A stretch of DNA of 52,533 nt from UBA4582 sp047630175 (GTDB lineage Bacteria > Pseudomonadota > Gammaproteobacteria > Pseudomonadales > Azotimanducaceae). The DNA lies in NCBI GenBank assembly GCA_047630175.1, contig JBLHVI010000018.1:1-52533 (forward strand), written 5' to 3'. Both the position numbers and the translations under genes were made by a program. Within the stretch, counting starts at the first letter, position 1. Each line of letters opens with the position of its first letter. Below are positions 24,415 to 34,202 of this stretch, piece after piece. Below the pieces are notes generated by a model that worked only from the letters and a program-made list of their open reading frames with translations, was not told the origin of the DNA and ran no database searches.

Positions 24415-26232
24415 ATGGTTAGCAGACAGGTAAATTTCTTAAGCCCATCAGCAGTAGTGAGGCTCGGTGTCATGTTGATACTTACCTTGGCGGGTTGTAC
24501 TGACAGTGCTGACGTTGAAGTGACAGCACCTGCCGCCGCGCTTGGGCTTCCGGTAGACGGTCCGGCTGATCTTGTGCTTAGAGGCGGCAAGATTGTCACC
24601 GTCGACGACAATATAGCGGATGCTCAAGCTATCGCTGTGCGCGGTTACACCATTGTGGCGATTGGCTCTGACGAGGAAATGGCTGCCTATGTAGGCACTG
24701 ACACACAAGTGATCGAACTTAATGGGCGACTCGTTACGCCAGGCTTTATCGAGGGTCATGGTCACTATATGAGTCTTGGGCGCGCCCGCCAGATTCTTGA
24801 TTTGAGCAGCGCTAAAAATTGGCAGGAAATTGTCAGTAAAGTAGCGACGGCTGTTGATAAGGCCGAGCCGGGTGAATGGATTTTTGGGCGCGGCTGGCAT
24901 CAGGAAAAATGGGACAGCCTACCGGCTAACAGTGTCGACGGCGTGCCGCTCAACGATACGCTTAGTGACGTCGCGCCGGTTAATCCGGTGTATTTGGGGC
25001 ATGCCAGTGGCCACGCCGCCTATGCCAATGACGCTGCATTGAAGGCGGGTGGTATTGACGGTGAAACCGCAGATCCAGACGGCGGTACTATTGTGCGGAC
25101 AACCGCGGGCGTTGCAACGGGTCTGCTGCGGGAAAATGCGCAAGACATTGTTGAGAAAGCCATTGATCAATACATGACACGCCTGTCGCCCGAAGAAAAC
25201 GCGATGCTGATGCGCGAGCGGGTTGCCTTGGCGGGGCAGGAGGCACTGTACTTTGGCATTACATCGTTTCACGACGCAGGTTCGAATTTTGCCACCATCG
25301 ACTTCATGCGTGAAATGGAAGCAGAAGGCAACTTGCCAGTGCGCTTATATGTCATGGTGCGGGGTGAATCGAATGCGTCTATGGCAAGCAATCTCGCGCG
25401 TTATCGGCAGCTTGCCGAGGGCAACGACTTCCTGACAGTCCGGTCTATCAAACGCCAAATCGATGGTGCACTGGGTGCTCATGGCGCCTGGCTACTTGAG
25501 CCCTATGAAGATATGCCTGAGACCGCGGGTTTAGTGCTAGAGCCCGTGGCAGATATCGAAGTTACTGCGGGTCTCGCCGTGACCCATGGTTATCAGCTCA
25601 ATACCCATGCCATTGGCACCCGAGCAAACCGTGAGACGCTGGACATCTACGCCCGCGCTTGGAAGCAGCTGCAGGTGAGTGGAACGGACTTACGCTGGCG
25701 GGTAGAGCATGCTCAACATATACACCCCGATGACGTGCCGCGTTTTGGTAAAATGGGGGTTATTGCTGCCATGCAAGGTATCCACGCGAGTTCTGACGGT
25801 CCGTGGATACCATCAAGATTGGGTGTGGCTCGCACTGAAAGTACGTCCTACCCGTGGCGTGACCTGATTGATTCAGGGGCGGTTATCGCCAACGGTACTG
25901 ATGTGCCAGTAGAGCCTATTAGTGCTATCGCTTCTTACTATGCGTCCGTCTCAAGAATGACTAATACCGGTGAGAAGTTTTTTCCAGAGCAGGCCATGAC
26001 GCGCATGGAGGCACTGAAAAGCTACACTATTAACAACGCCTATGCTGCTTTCGAGGAGAATATCAAAGGCAGTCTGACACCGGGCAAGTATGCTGACATT
26101 ATTGTGCTGTCTCAAGACATTCTAACGATTCCAGAGGCACAAATTCCTGATACGCAGGTGGACTTCACTATTGTTGGTGGTCAGGTAAAGTTTGATCGAG
26201 AGACTTTTCGAGCTAACATGCAAAATCAGTGA
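24415..26232 (+). CDS. Amidohydrolase family 3 lipoprotein (YtcJ-like)
   Basis: 605 residues from ATG 24415. A lipobox LTLAGC follows a short hydrophobic stretch, so it is probably a membrane-anchored lipoprotein in the periplasm. The metal site HxH appears in FIEGHGHYMSLG; EWIFGRGWHQEKW, GITSFHDAGSNFATI, RVEHAQHIHPDDV and ANGTDVPVEP complete the amidohydrolase-3 order, ending in ENIKGSLTPGKYADIIVL. It probably hydrolyses an amide or imide; substrate unknown. The frame is open further back to 24070, but that would overlap the divergent cstA. Next to the TcyP-like carrier, 78 bp upstream of it. Confidence 0.88.
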   Translation: MVSRQVNFLSPSAVVRLGVMLILTLAGCTDSADVEVTAPAAALGLPVDGPADLVLRGGKIVTVDDNIADAQAIAVRGYTIVAIGSDEEMAAYVGTDTQVIELNGRLVTPGFIEGHGHYMSLGRARQILDLSSAKNWQEIVSKVATAVDKAEPGEWIFGRGWHQEKWDSLPANSVDGVPLNDTLSDVAPVNPVYLGHASGHAAYANDAALKAGGIDGETADPDGGTIVRTTAGVATGLLRENAQDIVEKAIDQYMTRLSPEENAMLMRERVALAGQEALYFGITSFHDAGSNFATIDFMREMEAEGNLPVRLYVMVRGESNASMASNLARYRQLAEGNDFLTVRSIKRQIDGALGAHGAWLLEPYEDMPETAGLVLEPVADIEVTAGLAVTHGYQLNTHAIGTRANRETLDIYARAWKQLQVSGTDLRWRVEHAQHIHPDDVPRFGKMGVIAAMQGIHASSDGPWIPSRLGVARTESTSYPWRDLIDSGAVIANGTDVPVEPISAIASYYASVSRMTNTGEKFFPEQAMTRMEALKSYTINNAYAAFEENIKGSLTPGKYADIIVLSQDILTIPEAQIPDTQVDFTIVGGQVKFDRETFRANMQNQ

Positions 26233-26234
26233 GT

Positions 26235-26263
26235 GATATTTGTCTGAATCAGACGGTAATATC
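26235..26263 (+). other. Stem-loop between amidohydrolase and symporter genes
   Basis: GATATT (26235-26240) pairs AATATC (26258-26263) around an inner stem GTCTG-AAT-CAGAC (26242-26254). No U-tract follows, so it is a structured intergenic RNA element or a weak attenuator between two probably linked genes. Confidence 0.45.
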
Positions 26264-26309
26264 GTTGCAGCGTAACTTACTTCTTTAAAGAATGAGCAGG
26301 GTAATAGCA

Positions 26310-27713
26310 ATGTCTCTAGCGTTAACATTTAACCTTTTTATCATCGTCGGGCTTGTTGTGGGCTTGGTAAAGCTGCGGGTGATGGGCCTGTCATTGTCGC
26401 GGCGGGTGTTGTTGAGTCTCATAGCAGGTGCTGTTCTGGGGTTAGTCCTACAAGCGGTTTACATTGACAGCCCGGAAGTTATAAAGGCCACGCTGGCGTG
26501 GAGTAACGTTCTCGGTTCTGGTTATGTGAGCCTACTGAAGATGATCATTATGCCGCTGATCCTCGTGTCTATGATAGCCGCTGTTGTGCGTATGGAGGCG
26601 GTGGCAGCGCTGGGAAAAATCGGTGGTTTGGTGGTGGGTATGCTTATTTTCACCACAATCATTGCTGCCCTGATCGGCATTATGGTGACGAATCTGTTTG
26701 GCCTGTCAGCGGCAGGTTTGACGGAAGGAGCGCGAGAGTTAGCGCGCGCAGAGGTGCTTGTTGTGCGTCAAGCCACGGTTGCCGATATGAGCCTGTCGCA
26801 GATTATATTGAGCTTTATTCCACAGAATATTTTTAGTGACTTGACCAATGCACGGCCCACGTCGATTATAGCCGTAGTGATTTTTGGCATATTGACGGGC
26901 ATTGCTGGTCTGCACCTCAAGCATGATCATCCAAAGCAGGGTGCGGCATTCAGCAATTTTATCGAAACTGCACAAGCTGTCGTGCTGCGGTTAGTGCGTA
27001 TGGTCATTGGCTTGACGCCGTATGGTGTGTTGGCGCTGATGCTCAAAGTCACTGCCAGTTCCAGCGGCGAGGATATTGTCAATTTGTTGGGCTTTATTGT
27101 TGCTTCTTACCTGGCTATTTTTCTGATGTTCTGTGTGCATACTTTCATAATTGTTCTGGCGGGCAGGCGTCCGCTTGAGTATTTCAAGCACGTTTGGCCA
27201 GTACTGACCTTTGCGTTTACGTCGCGCAGCTCTGCGGCAACTATCCCCTTGAATGTCGAGACCCAGATTCGCGACTTGAATATCGCGAGCCCCATTGCCA
27301 ACCTGGCGGCAACCTTTGGCACCACGATTGGTCAAAATGGATGTGCGGGAATTTATCCGGCTATGCTAGCGGTGATGGTTGCTCCAACGATGGGCGTTGA
27401 CCCAATGAATCCTATGTTCATTCTGACCCTGGTGGGCGTGGTGGCGATTAGCTCTTTCGGCGTCGCCGGCGTCGGCGGGGGAGCGACCTTTGCGGCGTTG
27501 ATCGTTTTGCCAGCTATGGGCTTCCCCGTGGCGTTGGTGGCGTTACTGATTTCAATTGAGCCATTGATCGATATGGCGCGCACGGCGCTCAATGTGAATG
27601 GTTCGATGACCGCGGGGGTCGTAACCAGCCGAGTGCTGGGTATGTCCGAGCGCGATGAGTCATTAACCGGCGACATGCTGCAAGATGCGTCTCGAGGTGG
27701 GCAGTTACCTTGA
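26310..27713 (+). CDS. tcyP: TcyP-like L-cystine/dicarboxylate:cation symporter
   Basis: 467 residues (463 in E. coli TcyP) from ATG 26310, which has AGGG 8 nt ahead; an earlier ATG at 26292 is less well placed. DAACS fold with eight or more spans; YVSLLKMIIMPLILVSMIAAV is the first family motif, FAFTSRSSAATIPLNVE holds the serine-rich hairpin, and ATFGTTIGQNGCAGIYPAMLAV plus SFGVAGVGGGATFAALIVLPAMG match the cystine branch. Imports cystine or related compounds with Na+ or H+. Likely in one transcript with the lipoprotein amidohydrolase, suggesting release then uptake of a small molecule; inferred. Confidence 0.9.
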   Translation: MSLALTFNLFIIVGLVVGLVKLRVMGLSLSRRVLLSLIAGAVLGLVLQAVYIDSPEVIKATLAWSNVLGSGYVSLLKMIIMPLILVSMIAAVVRMEAVAALGKIGGLVVGMLIFTTIIAALIGIMVTNLFGLSAAGLTEGARELARAEVLVVRQATVADMSLSQIILSFIPQNIFSDLTNARPTSIIAVVIFGILTGIAGLHLKHDHPKQGAAFSNFIETAQAVVLRLVRMVIGLTPYGVLALMLKVTASSSGEDIVNLLGFIVASYLAIFLMFCVHTFIIVLAGRRPLEYFKHVWPVLTFAFTSRSSAATIPLNVETQIRDLNIASPIANLAATFGTTIGQNGCAGIYPAMLAVMVAPTMGVDPMNPMFILTLVGVVAISSFGVAGVGGGATFAALIVLPAMGFPVALVALLISIEPLIDMARTALNVNGSMTAGVVTSRVLGMSERDESLTGDMLQDASRGGQLP

Positions 27714-28145
27714 TGAGAATCACGCGTGTAGTGCTTACATTACGCTAATGGTGTTTATTCGCAGTGCCGTCAGCGGAAGCGGAGGGCGTAGGTTAGCGTT
27801 TAGCCAATAACGCAGCATTCTTTATCGCCACCGCTGCGCAGGTCCACAAGGGTACAAGCCACCTTTTTTTAAGATGGCTTGACCCGCTTAGTCTGCTGTT
27901 AAATCCGGCACGCGCGCTTACTGCGGCGATATGAACGCCTGTCTGGGGTATTCAACCCAGATCAACCCTACTCTCAGCGCCGGGAAATAAGATACCTGCA
28001 ACAATTCTCGATAGAACATCGGTTTTTCCCACACTTTTGTTTAAGATTAGCACTGTACAACTCGCATGGCTCTTCACGCAGCATTTGCCGCAGAAGAGAC
28101 AATGTGGGGTCCATCCCAATCATGAACTAATCGATACCTGCCAGT
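27714..28145. other. 432-bp gap before hrpA
   Basis: No gene is seen. It contains a hairpin, CAAGCCA (27855-27861)/TGGCTTG (27875-27881), extendable by CTT/AAG across a C-A mismatch, with a five-T loop, and a small hairpin TCTGGG/CCCAGA near 27940-27961. No riboswitch consensus is evident. The hrpA promoter should lie in the right half. Confidence 0.5.
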
Positions 28146-31100
28146 GTGAACAACGACTCTCCCCAGACCCCTGAACCGCGCCCCCGAAAAGCGCGGCGGA
28201 GGCGACGCAAGCCCGGAAGCATGCCTGATCAGCCGCTATCGCCAGAATTGGCCAAGTGTATGATCAAGGACAGGCAGCGCCTGCGCCAGGCATTGTCACG
28301 TGACGCAGCTAGCCGTAGTGACGCAGTCACATCACAGTTAACGCGCTCCATCGCCTATGCGGATGCACGGGAGGCAGCATTACCCACACCAACTTTCCCG
28401 GAAAATCTGCCCGTCAGCCAGCGAATTGACGATATTAAGGCGGCGCTAGCCCGTCATCAGGTCGTCATCATCGCTGGTGAAACTGGCTCAGGTAAAACCA
28501 CGCAGTTACCAAAGATTTGTCTGGCGCTAGGGAGAGGCGTGCATGGCATGATCGGCCACACACAGCCGCGCAGGGTTGCAGCGCGTACCGTGGGGAATCG
28601 CATTGCCGATGAGTTACACGTTAAGTTCGGTGAGCAGGTAGGCTATCAGGTGCGCTTCACCGACCAAACAAGTCCGATCACGCTGGTTAAAGTCATGACC
28701 GACGGCATTTTGCTCGCAGAGACAACCCGTGACCGGCTGCTTGAAGCCTACGACACGATCATCATCGATGAGGCCCATGAGCGTAGCCTGAACATAGATT
28801 TTTTGCTGGGATATCTCAAAGGCATATTGCCCAACAGGCCAGACCTAAAGGTCATTGTCACCTCAGCGACCATTGATGTGCAGCGTTTCTCGCAACATTT
28901 TAGTGATGCGCCGATAATCGAAGTTTCTGGGCGCACCTTCCCCGTCGTGGTGCATTATCGCCCGACGCTAACGGAAACAAAAAGCCAAGACGCTGACGAG
29001 TCAATGTACCAAGGGGTGCTCGACACGATGCAAGAGATCGAGCAGCTGGAGCGAAAGCGCAGTTCGCCGGGTGATGTGCTGGTGTTTTTGTCGGGCGAGC
29101 GTGAAATTCGCGAGCTGGCGCAACTCCTGCGGAAGGCTGATTTACGTTTGTGGGAAGTCTTGCCGTTGTATTCACGCCTGAGTGTGGCAGAGCAGAATCG
29201 GGTATTCCAGGCGCATCGCGGCCGCCGCATTGTGCTCGCGACCAATGTCGCAGAGACCTCTTTGACGGTGCCGGGTATTCGCTATGTTATCGATACGGGG
29301 CTAGCGCGCATTTCTCGTTACAGTGTGCGCTCGAAGATCCAGCAGCTGCCAATTGAACCTATATCGCGCGCGAGTGCTGACCAGCGTAAGGGCCGCTGTG
29401 GGCGTGTTAGTGACGGGGTTTGTTTCCGCTTGTATGCCGAGGAAGACTTCCTTTCTCGGCCAGAATTCACCGCGCCAGAAATTTTGCGGACCAATTTGGC
29501 GGCCGTTATCCTGCAGATGTTGAGTCTCAAACTTGGGGATATCAGTCACTTTCCGTTTCTTGAAAAGCCTGACCAGCGGCAGATCAACGACGGTTTTCAT
29601 CTATTGCATGAATTGCAGGCGGTCGACGAAGATCGACAGATTAACCGCATGGGTCGAGAAATGGCGCGCTTTCCGTTGGACTTGCGATTGGCGCGCATGT
29701 TGATGCAGGCAAGCCGCACGGGCTGCATGACAGAAGTGCTAACCATTGTCAGCGGACTGGCTATGCAGGACCCCCGAGATCGGCCGCATGATCAGCAGCA
29801 GGCTGCAGATGAGAAGCACCGGCAGTTCAAGGACGAGCAATCAGACTTTATGACGTTGGTGAATATTTGGCAGTTTTTCGAGGTCCAGCGACAAGCGCTG
29901 ACACAGAATCAGTTGCGCAAGTTCTGTCGACAACACTTTTTAAATTATCTGCGGATGCGCGAGTGGCAGGAAAATCATAGACAATTACATCTGCTGGCAA
30001 AGGAATTAAAGCTTAAGAAGAACGTCGAGCCTGCTGATTACGCGACTGTGCATCAAGCGTTACTGGCAGGGCTGCTGGGTAATATTGGTGAGAAGACTGA
30101 CGAGAAAGACTATCTGGGGGCGCGTAATCGTCGGCATTTTATTTTCCCGGGCTCAGGTCAGTTTAAGCGTAGCCCACGCTGGATTATGTCAGCCGAATTA
30201 GTCGAAACCACGCGTTTGTTCGGCCGCACTGTGGCCCAGATCGAGAGTGACTGGATCGAACCGCTGGCGAAACACTTGGTGAAGCGTAATCACGCTGAGG
30301 CGCGCTTTGATATCAAGCGTGGTCAAGTGGTGGCCTTTGAAGAAGTGATGTTATACGGCATAGCAGTCATTAAGAAACGGCTGGTGAATTACGGTCCGGT
30401 CGATCCTGTCCGCGCGCGACATATCTTTATTCAAGAAGCCTTAGTTGAGCAACAATTAGACAGTAAGGCGGGTTTCTATCGACACAATTGCCAGCTTGTC
30501 GCCGAGATTGAGAAACTCGAGTCTATGTCGCGGAAACGCGATATTTTGGTCGATGCTTACACGATATTTCGGTTCTACGATGCACTGTTGCCTGAGACGA
30601 TTGTTGGGGCTGTCGATCTGGAGACTTGGCGCAAACAAATTGAGATGACGACGCCAACATTGTTGTACCTCGATAAATCGACGCTGATGAAGCAAGAGCC
30701 AGGGCTGTCCGAAGCGCTGTACCCAAACCAGATTGAGATTGCCGAAACGCGGCTGAAGTTGGACTATCACTTTGACCCCCAGCATGAGGATGATGGCGTA
30801 AGTGTCAAGGTGCCGGTGGCGTTGTTGCGTCAGGTTTCCAGAGCGCAGTTAGACTGGGTTATTCCTGGTCTGCTGCGTGAAAAATGTTTGGCGCTAATCA
30901 AAAGCTTGCCTAAAACCATTCGGAAGCGTTTCGTTCCTGCGCCAGAATATGTTGATAAGGTCTTGCCGTTATTGGTTTATGATGGCCGTGACTTGACCGA
31001 AGTGCTGGCCGAAAAATTATTTCGTCTCAATGGCACGCAGGTCACTGCAAGTGATTTCACGCCGGAGAATCTTGACCAGCACCTGAAAATGAACATTAAA

Positions 31101-32063
31101 GTGATCGATGACAAGGGTCAGTTGATTGGCAGCGCTCGTGATTTGGATCAATTACAGTTGCAGTTTGCAGCTCAGACTGACAAGGATTTCAACCAGCGCT
31201 CGCGTCATAAACTTGAGGTCGAAGGCGCGATTGACTGGCAGTTCGGCGATTTACCCGCGGAGATCAAGATTACGCAGGCCGATATCACGCTTAAAGGCTA
31301 CCCGACCTTGGTCGATAATCAAGACAGTGTTGCGGTCAAGATTCTGGATAATCCCGCGGAAGCAGCACGGCTATCGAGGCTGGGATTGCAACGATTGATC
31401 ATGCTGTCATTGGTAGAGCAGCGTAAGTACGTGAGTCGAAACTTACCGGGTTTTAAACAGTTCTCCTTGTATTATGCGACCCGCGGCAGTGGCGAGGCCT
31501 TGCTCGAAGATCTGGTGAATGCTGTGTTCCGTTTTACGTTTATCGAGGACAAGCCGCCGGTCATGAGTGCCGGCGCGTTTACCCAAAGATTGGGCGAAAA
31601 AAGCGAGCTGGTGACCGTGATGAATTTGGCGGGCAGATTGATGGGTGAAATTTTAAAGCTCGCCAATGAAATCGAGCGTAAATTAATGGAAGGAGAGACG
31701 GCGGTTAACTGCGCGTCGCGTCAAGACTTACGTGAACAGTTAGGTGAACTGTTGTCGCCAGGGTTTCTAGCGCAGATATCGTTGCAGTGGTTGAAGCAGT
31801 ATCCGCGGTTTTTACAGGCGATGCTTGCGCGCCTCGACAAGATGAACTTTAGTATCGATAAAGATAAAGAAGCTATGGCGCAGGTGCATGGTCACTGGCA
31901 GAAGTTAGTGGCTGGGGGCGGGGTGACGAATGAATCCTTGCAGCAGTACCGCTGGATGGTGGAGGAGTTTAGGGTGTCTGTGTTCGCGCAAACCTTGGGT
32001 ACAAGTTTGCCAGTCTCTGCCAAACGGCTAGAAAAAGAATGGCAGAGATCAGCGCCTCGTTGA
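28146..32063 (+). CDS. hrpA: ATP-dependent RNA helicase HrpA
   Basis: 1305 residues, close to the 1300 of E. coli HrpA. DEAH-box motifs in order: GETGSGKTTQLPK (111-123), GHTQPRRVAARTV, IIDEAHERSLN (DEAH at 208-211), VTSATID, TNVAETSLTVPGIRYVIDTG, SRASADQRKGRCGR. The helicase core is followed by HA2, OB-like and the long HrpA-specific C-terminal region (DUF3418-like). It unwinds RNA and helps rescue stalled ribosomes and process mRNA. GTG start. It stands alone, with a gap upstream and mlaA 84 bp after. Confidence 0.96.
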   Translation: MNNDSPQTPEPRPRKARRRRRKPGSMPDQPLSPELAKCMIKDRQRLRQALSRDAASRSDAVTSQLTRSIAYADAREAALPTPTFPENLPVSQRIDDIKAALARHQVVIIAGETGSGKTTQLPKICLALGRGVHGMIGHTQPRRVAARTVGNRIADELHVKFGEQVGYQVRFTDQTSPITLVKVMTDGILLAETTRDRLLEAYDTIIIDEAHERSLNIDFLLGYLKGILPNRPDLKVIVTSATIDVQRFSQHFSDAPIIEVSGRTFPVVVHYRPTLTETKSQDADESMYQGVLDTMQEIEQLERKRSSPGDVLVFLSGEREIRELAQLLRKADLRLWEVLPLYSRLSVAEQNRVFQAHRGRRIVLATNVAETSLTVPGIRYVIDTGLARISRYSVRSKIQQLPIEPISRASADQRKGRCGRVSDGVCFRLYAEEDFLSRPEFTAPEILRTNLAAVILQMLSLKLGDISHFPFLEKPDQRQINDGFHLLHELQAVDEDRQINRMGREMARFPLDLRLARMLMQASRTGCMTEVLTIVSGLAMQDPRDRPHDQQQAADEKHRQFKDEQSDFMTLVNIWQFFEVQRQALTQNQLRKFCRQHFLNYLRMREWQENHRQLHLLAKELKLKKNVEPADYATVHQALLAGLLGNIGEKTDEKDYLGARNRRHFIFPGSGQFKRSPRWIMSAELVETTRLFGRTVAQIESDWIEPLAKHLVKRNHAEARFDIKRGQVVAFEEVMLYGIAVIKKRLVNYGPVDPVRARHIFIQEALVEQQLDSKAGFYRHNCQLVAEIEKLESMSRKRDILVDAYTIFRFYDALLPETIVGAVDLETWRKQIEMTTPTLLYLDKSTLMKQEPGLSEALYPNQIEIAETRLKLDYHFDPQHEDDGVSVKVPVALLRQVSRAQLDWVIPGLLREKCLALIKSLPKTIRKRFVPAPEYVDKVLPLLVYDGRDLTEVLAEKLFRLNGTQVTASDFTPENLDQHLKMNIKVIDDKGQLIGSARDLDQLQLQFAAQTDKDFNQRSRHKLEVEGAIDWQFGDLPAEIKITQADITLKGYPTLVDNQDSVAVKILDNPAEAARLSRLGLQRLIMLSLVEQRKYVSRNLPGFKQFSLYYATRGSGEALLEDLVNAVFRFTFIEDKPPVMSAGAFTQRLGEKSELVTVMNLAGRLMGEILKLANEIERKLMEGETAVNCASRQDLREQLGELLSPGFLAQISLQWLKQYPRFLQAMLARLDKMNFSIDKDKEAMAQVHGHWQKLVAGGGVTNESLQQYRWMVEEFRVSVFAQTLGTSLPVSAKRLEKEWQRSAPR

Positions 32064-32164
32064 CCGGCGCAGGGTAATCGAGGTGGCGCAGCAAGCGTTA
32101 CCGAATATAGTTACGGGCTACTGTTGCAAATTAATAGTTAACAAGCATGCTTAGGAGGTTTGAT

Positions 32165-32896
32165 ATGAAAGTAATATATTGCGGTTTTGCGGTGTTAATA
32201 CTGGCGTTATCAATACCTGCGGCTGCCGAAGCGCTAAATGTTGAGGCGGCAGAGCAAGACGTTTACCCCGAAGAGCGTAGTCCAGATCCTTTCGAAAGCG
32301 TCAACCGCGTCACTCACGGCTTCAATAACATTTTCGACAAGTTCATGTTTAGGCCGCTGGCTAAGAGTTATCAATGGGTTGTGCCAAACGTTGCGCAGGC
32401 TGGTATTAGTAACTTTTTTTTAAACATCGATGATATAAATAACGCGACCCATAGTTTGCTGCAAGGCAAACCTAAGGCCGGTTTGAGTGATCTAGGCAGG
32501 TTGCTTTTAAACACGACCATGGGTGTCGGTGGTTTGTTAGATCCTGCGTCCACTGTAGGGCTAGTGCGGCATGAAGAAGACCTAGGGCAAACGTTACAAG
32601 TGTGGGGAATCCCTAAGGGCCCTTACATCGTCTTGCCATTCCTAGGACCGTCAACGCTAACGGACTTTATCAGTACCCCTATCGATAGCCGGACCAATCT
32701 ATTGCTGTATTACCGTCCAACGCGAAATCGCAATTACTTACTGGCGACCAACTTAATCGATACGCGTGCTGACTTTTTGTCTGCAGAGTCGTTGGTGTTC
32801 GGTGATCGTTATATTTTCTTCCGCGACGCCTACCTGCAGCGCCGCGAGTTCTTGGTGAAGGATGGCAAGGTTGAGGATGCCTTTGATGATTTTTGA
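32165..32896 (+). CDS. mlaA: MlaA (VacJ) phospholipid-trafficking protein
   Basis: 243 residues from ATG 32165, with a perfect AGGAGG 6 nt upstream; an earlier ATG at 32147 lies before that site. The signal peptide MKVIYCGFAVLILALSIPAAAEA lacks a lipobox Cys near its end, whereas E. coli MlaA is a lipoprotein. The family body is intact: PFESVNRVTHGFNNIFDKFMFRPLAKSY, GLSDLGRLLLNTTMGVGGLLDPAS, EEDLGQTLQVWGIPKGPYIVLPFLGPSTLTD and YLQRREFLV. It works with porins and the Mla system to remove phospholipids from the outer leaflet of the outer membrane. Confidence 0.93.
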   Translation: MKVIYCGFAVLILALSIPAAAEALNVEAAEQDVYPEERSPDPFESVNRVTHGFNNIFDKFMFRPLAKSYQWVVPNVAQAGISNFFLNIDDINNATHSLLQGKPKAGLSDLGRLLLNTTMGVGGLLDPASTVGLVRHEEDLGQTLQVWGIPKGPYIVLPFLGPSTLTDFISTPIDSRTNLLLYYRPTRNRNYLLATNLIDTRADFLSAESLVFGDRYIFFRDAYLQRREFLVKDGKVEDAFDDF

Positions 32897-33029
32897 CATC
32901 AAGCTATTCTAGTGCATTTCTCCATTATCAATCACAATCTGCGCTAATTGTTGATGCTAAGTGATGGTAATCATTGAATTTATAGAGTAAAGTCCTGCTC
33001 ACTTTCAGGGAAGTTTGCGAGCCCCGTCT

Positions 33030-34202
33030 ATGGGTGTTGGAAAGGGTGAAGCGTTGTTGTTTGGTGCAGGTGCGGCCATGCAAAGCGAAATAGCAAGGTT
33101 ACTTCAAGAAGACGGCTACGAGATATGTTTGGCCGACACTCAAAAGGAGTGCACCGACCGTATCAGTGCAGGGAGGCTAGAGCTGCTCCTCGTGTTCTTG
33201 GCTAACCCCCTAACATGCCGTGAATCAACCCTTGCCAGTCTGCGCCAAGCAGCGCCGCGCTTGCCCATTGTGTTACTGGCTGATGAATGCAGCGTACCTC
33301 GTCTCGTGCCGGCGCTCAGCCAGGGGGCAGATGATTACCTGATGCTACCTCTTAGCGACCCCGCACTGCTGACCTATGTTTTGCGTCAAACCATTGCACG
33401 TAAGCGAGAGATCAAGCGCCGCGAACAAAATGAGCGTGTGCTGGCGAAAACCAACAAGACGCTGCTGCAAAGCTTGCAAGTGCTAGAGCAAGATCAACAA
33501 GCTGGGTTTCGGGTGCAGCGAGGCATGATGCCTGACACGCCCTTAGTGATTGACGAGCTTGTTTTTGAGCACATGATCATGCCGTCTTTGATTCTTAGTG
33601 GTGACACGATTGACTCCTTCGAATTACCCGACCAACGGCTGCTATTTTATATCGCCGATGTCTCTGGACATGGAACAGCGGCGGCGATAGTGACCGTGGT
33701 TCTCAAGGGTCTTTTTCAGCAATTGCTGACGGATTTCGAGAAACTAGATATCACCCGCGCTGACCAGATCCTTGAATGGCTCAATCGAGAATTGCTCGTT
33801 GTGAGCCTAGAGCAACACGTGACCCTGTTTCTGGGATTGATCAGTGAAGATCGTGGGAGCCTCGAATATAGTAATGCCGCACACTTTCCTGGGACCATGA
33901 TTTTCAGTGAAATGGGTACACAATACCTGACACTCGGTGGGTTACCTTTGGGTTTAGTGCCGTCGCCGGGTTACGAGCGTCGCGAGCTAACACTGCCAAA
34001 AATCTTCACTATAGTCATGTTTTCAGACGGAGTGTTTGAAATCCTACCTCAGGCGGGCCTGCAGGCTAAAGAAAAGCACCTGATTTCACTGGTAAACTAC
34101 ACTCAAGGAAAGGTAGAATCGCTGGCGGAAAAACTAGGGCTAATAGATCTTGTCGATATCCCTGATGATATTGCACTTTTTACTGTGACAAAGGCTGGAT
34201 GA
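33030..34202 (+). CDS. Pseudo-receiver/PP2C (SpoIIE-type) phosphatase
   Basis: 390 residues from ATG 33030 (a TTG at 33015 is possible). Residues 1-125 form a receiver fold: EALLFGAGAAMQSEIARLLQEDGYEICLA, LELLLVFLANP, LPIVLLADEC, GADDYLMLPLSDP. The expected acidic pair, phospho-acceptor Asp (VFLAN), Thr/Ser (LLADE) and Lys (MLPLS) are all missing, so it cannot be phosphorylated in the usual way. A coiled linker leads to a PPM/SpoIIE phosphatase with DVSGHGTAAAIVTVVLKG and MFSDGVFEI. From memory, pseudomonads have a like pair (rssB/rssC) between mlaA and dusA. Overlaps the STAS gene by ATGA. Confidence 0.88.
   Translation: MGVGKGEALLFGAGAAMQSEIARLLQEDGYEICLADTQKECTDRISAGRLELLLVFLANPLTCRESTLASLRQAAPRLPIVLLADECSVPRLVPALSQGADDYLMLPLSDPALLTYVLRQTIARKREIKRREQNERVLAKTNKTLLQSLQVLEQDQQAGFRVQRGMMPDTPLVIDELVFEHMIMPSLILSGDTIDSFELPDQRLLFYIADVSGHGTAAAIVTVVLKGLFQQLLTDFEKLDITRADQILEWLNRELLVVSLEQHVTLFLGLISEDRGSLEYSNAAHFPGTMIFSEMGTQYLTLGGLPLGLVPSPGYERRELTLPKIFTIVMFSDGVFEILPQAGLQAKEKHLISLVNYTQGKVESLAEKLGLIDLVDIPDDIALFTVTKAG

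Noticed and set aside
24231..24611. N-terminal extension of cstA
   Set aside because: Low-complexity Ser/Thr/Ala sequence antisense to the amidohydrolase start; the CstA homology begins at MQSIL (24230).
27855..27881. Hairpin before hrpA considered as a riboswitch or terminator
   Set aside because: No known aptamer consensus around it, and the T-run is in the loop instead of after the stem.
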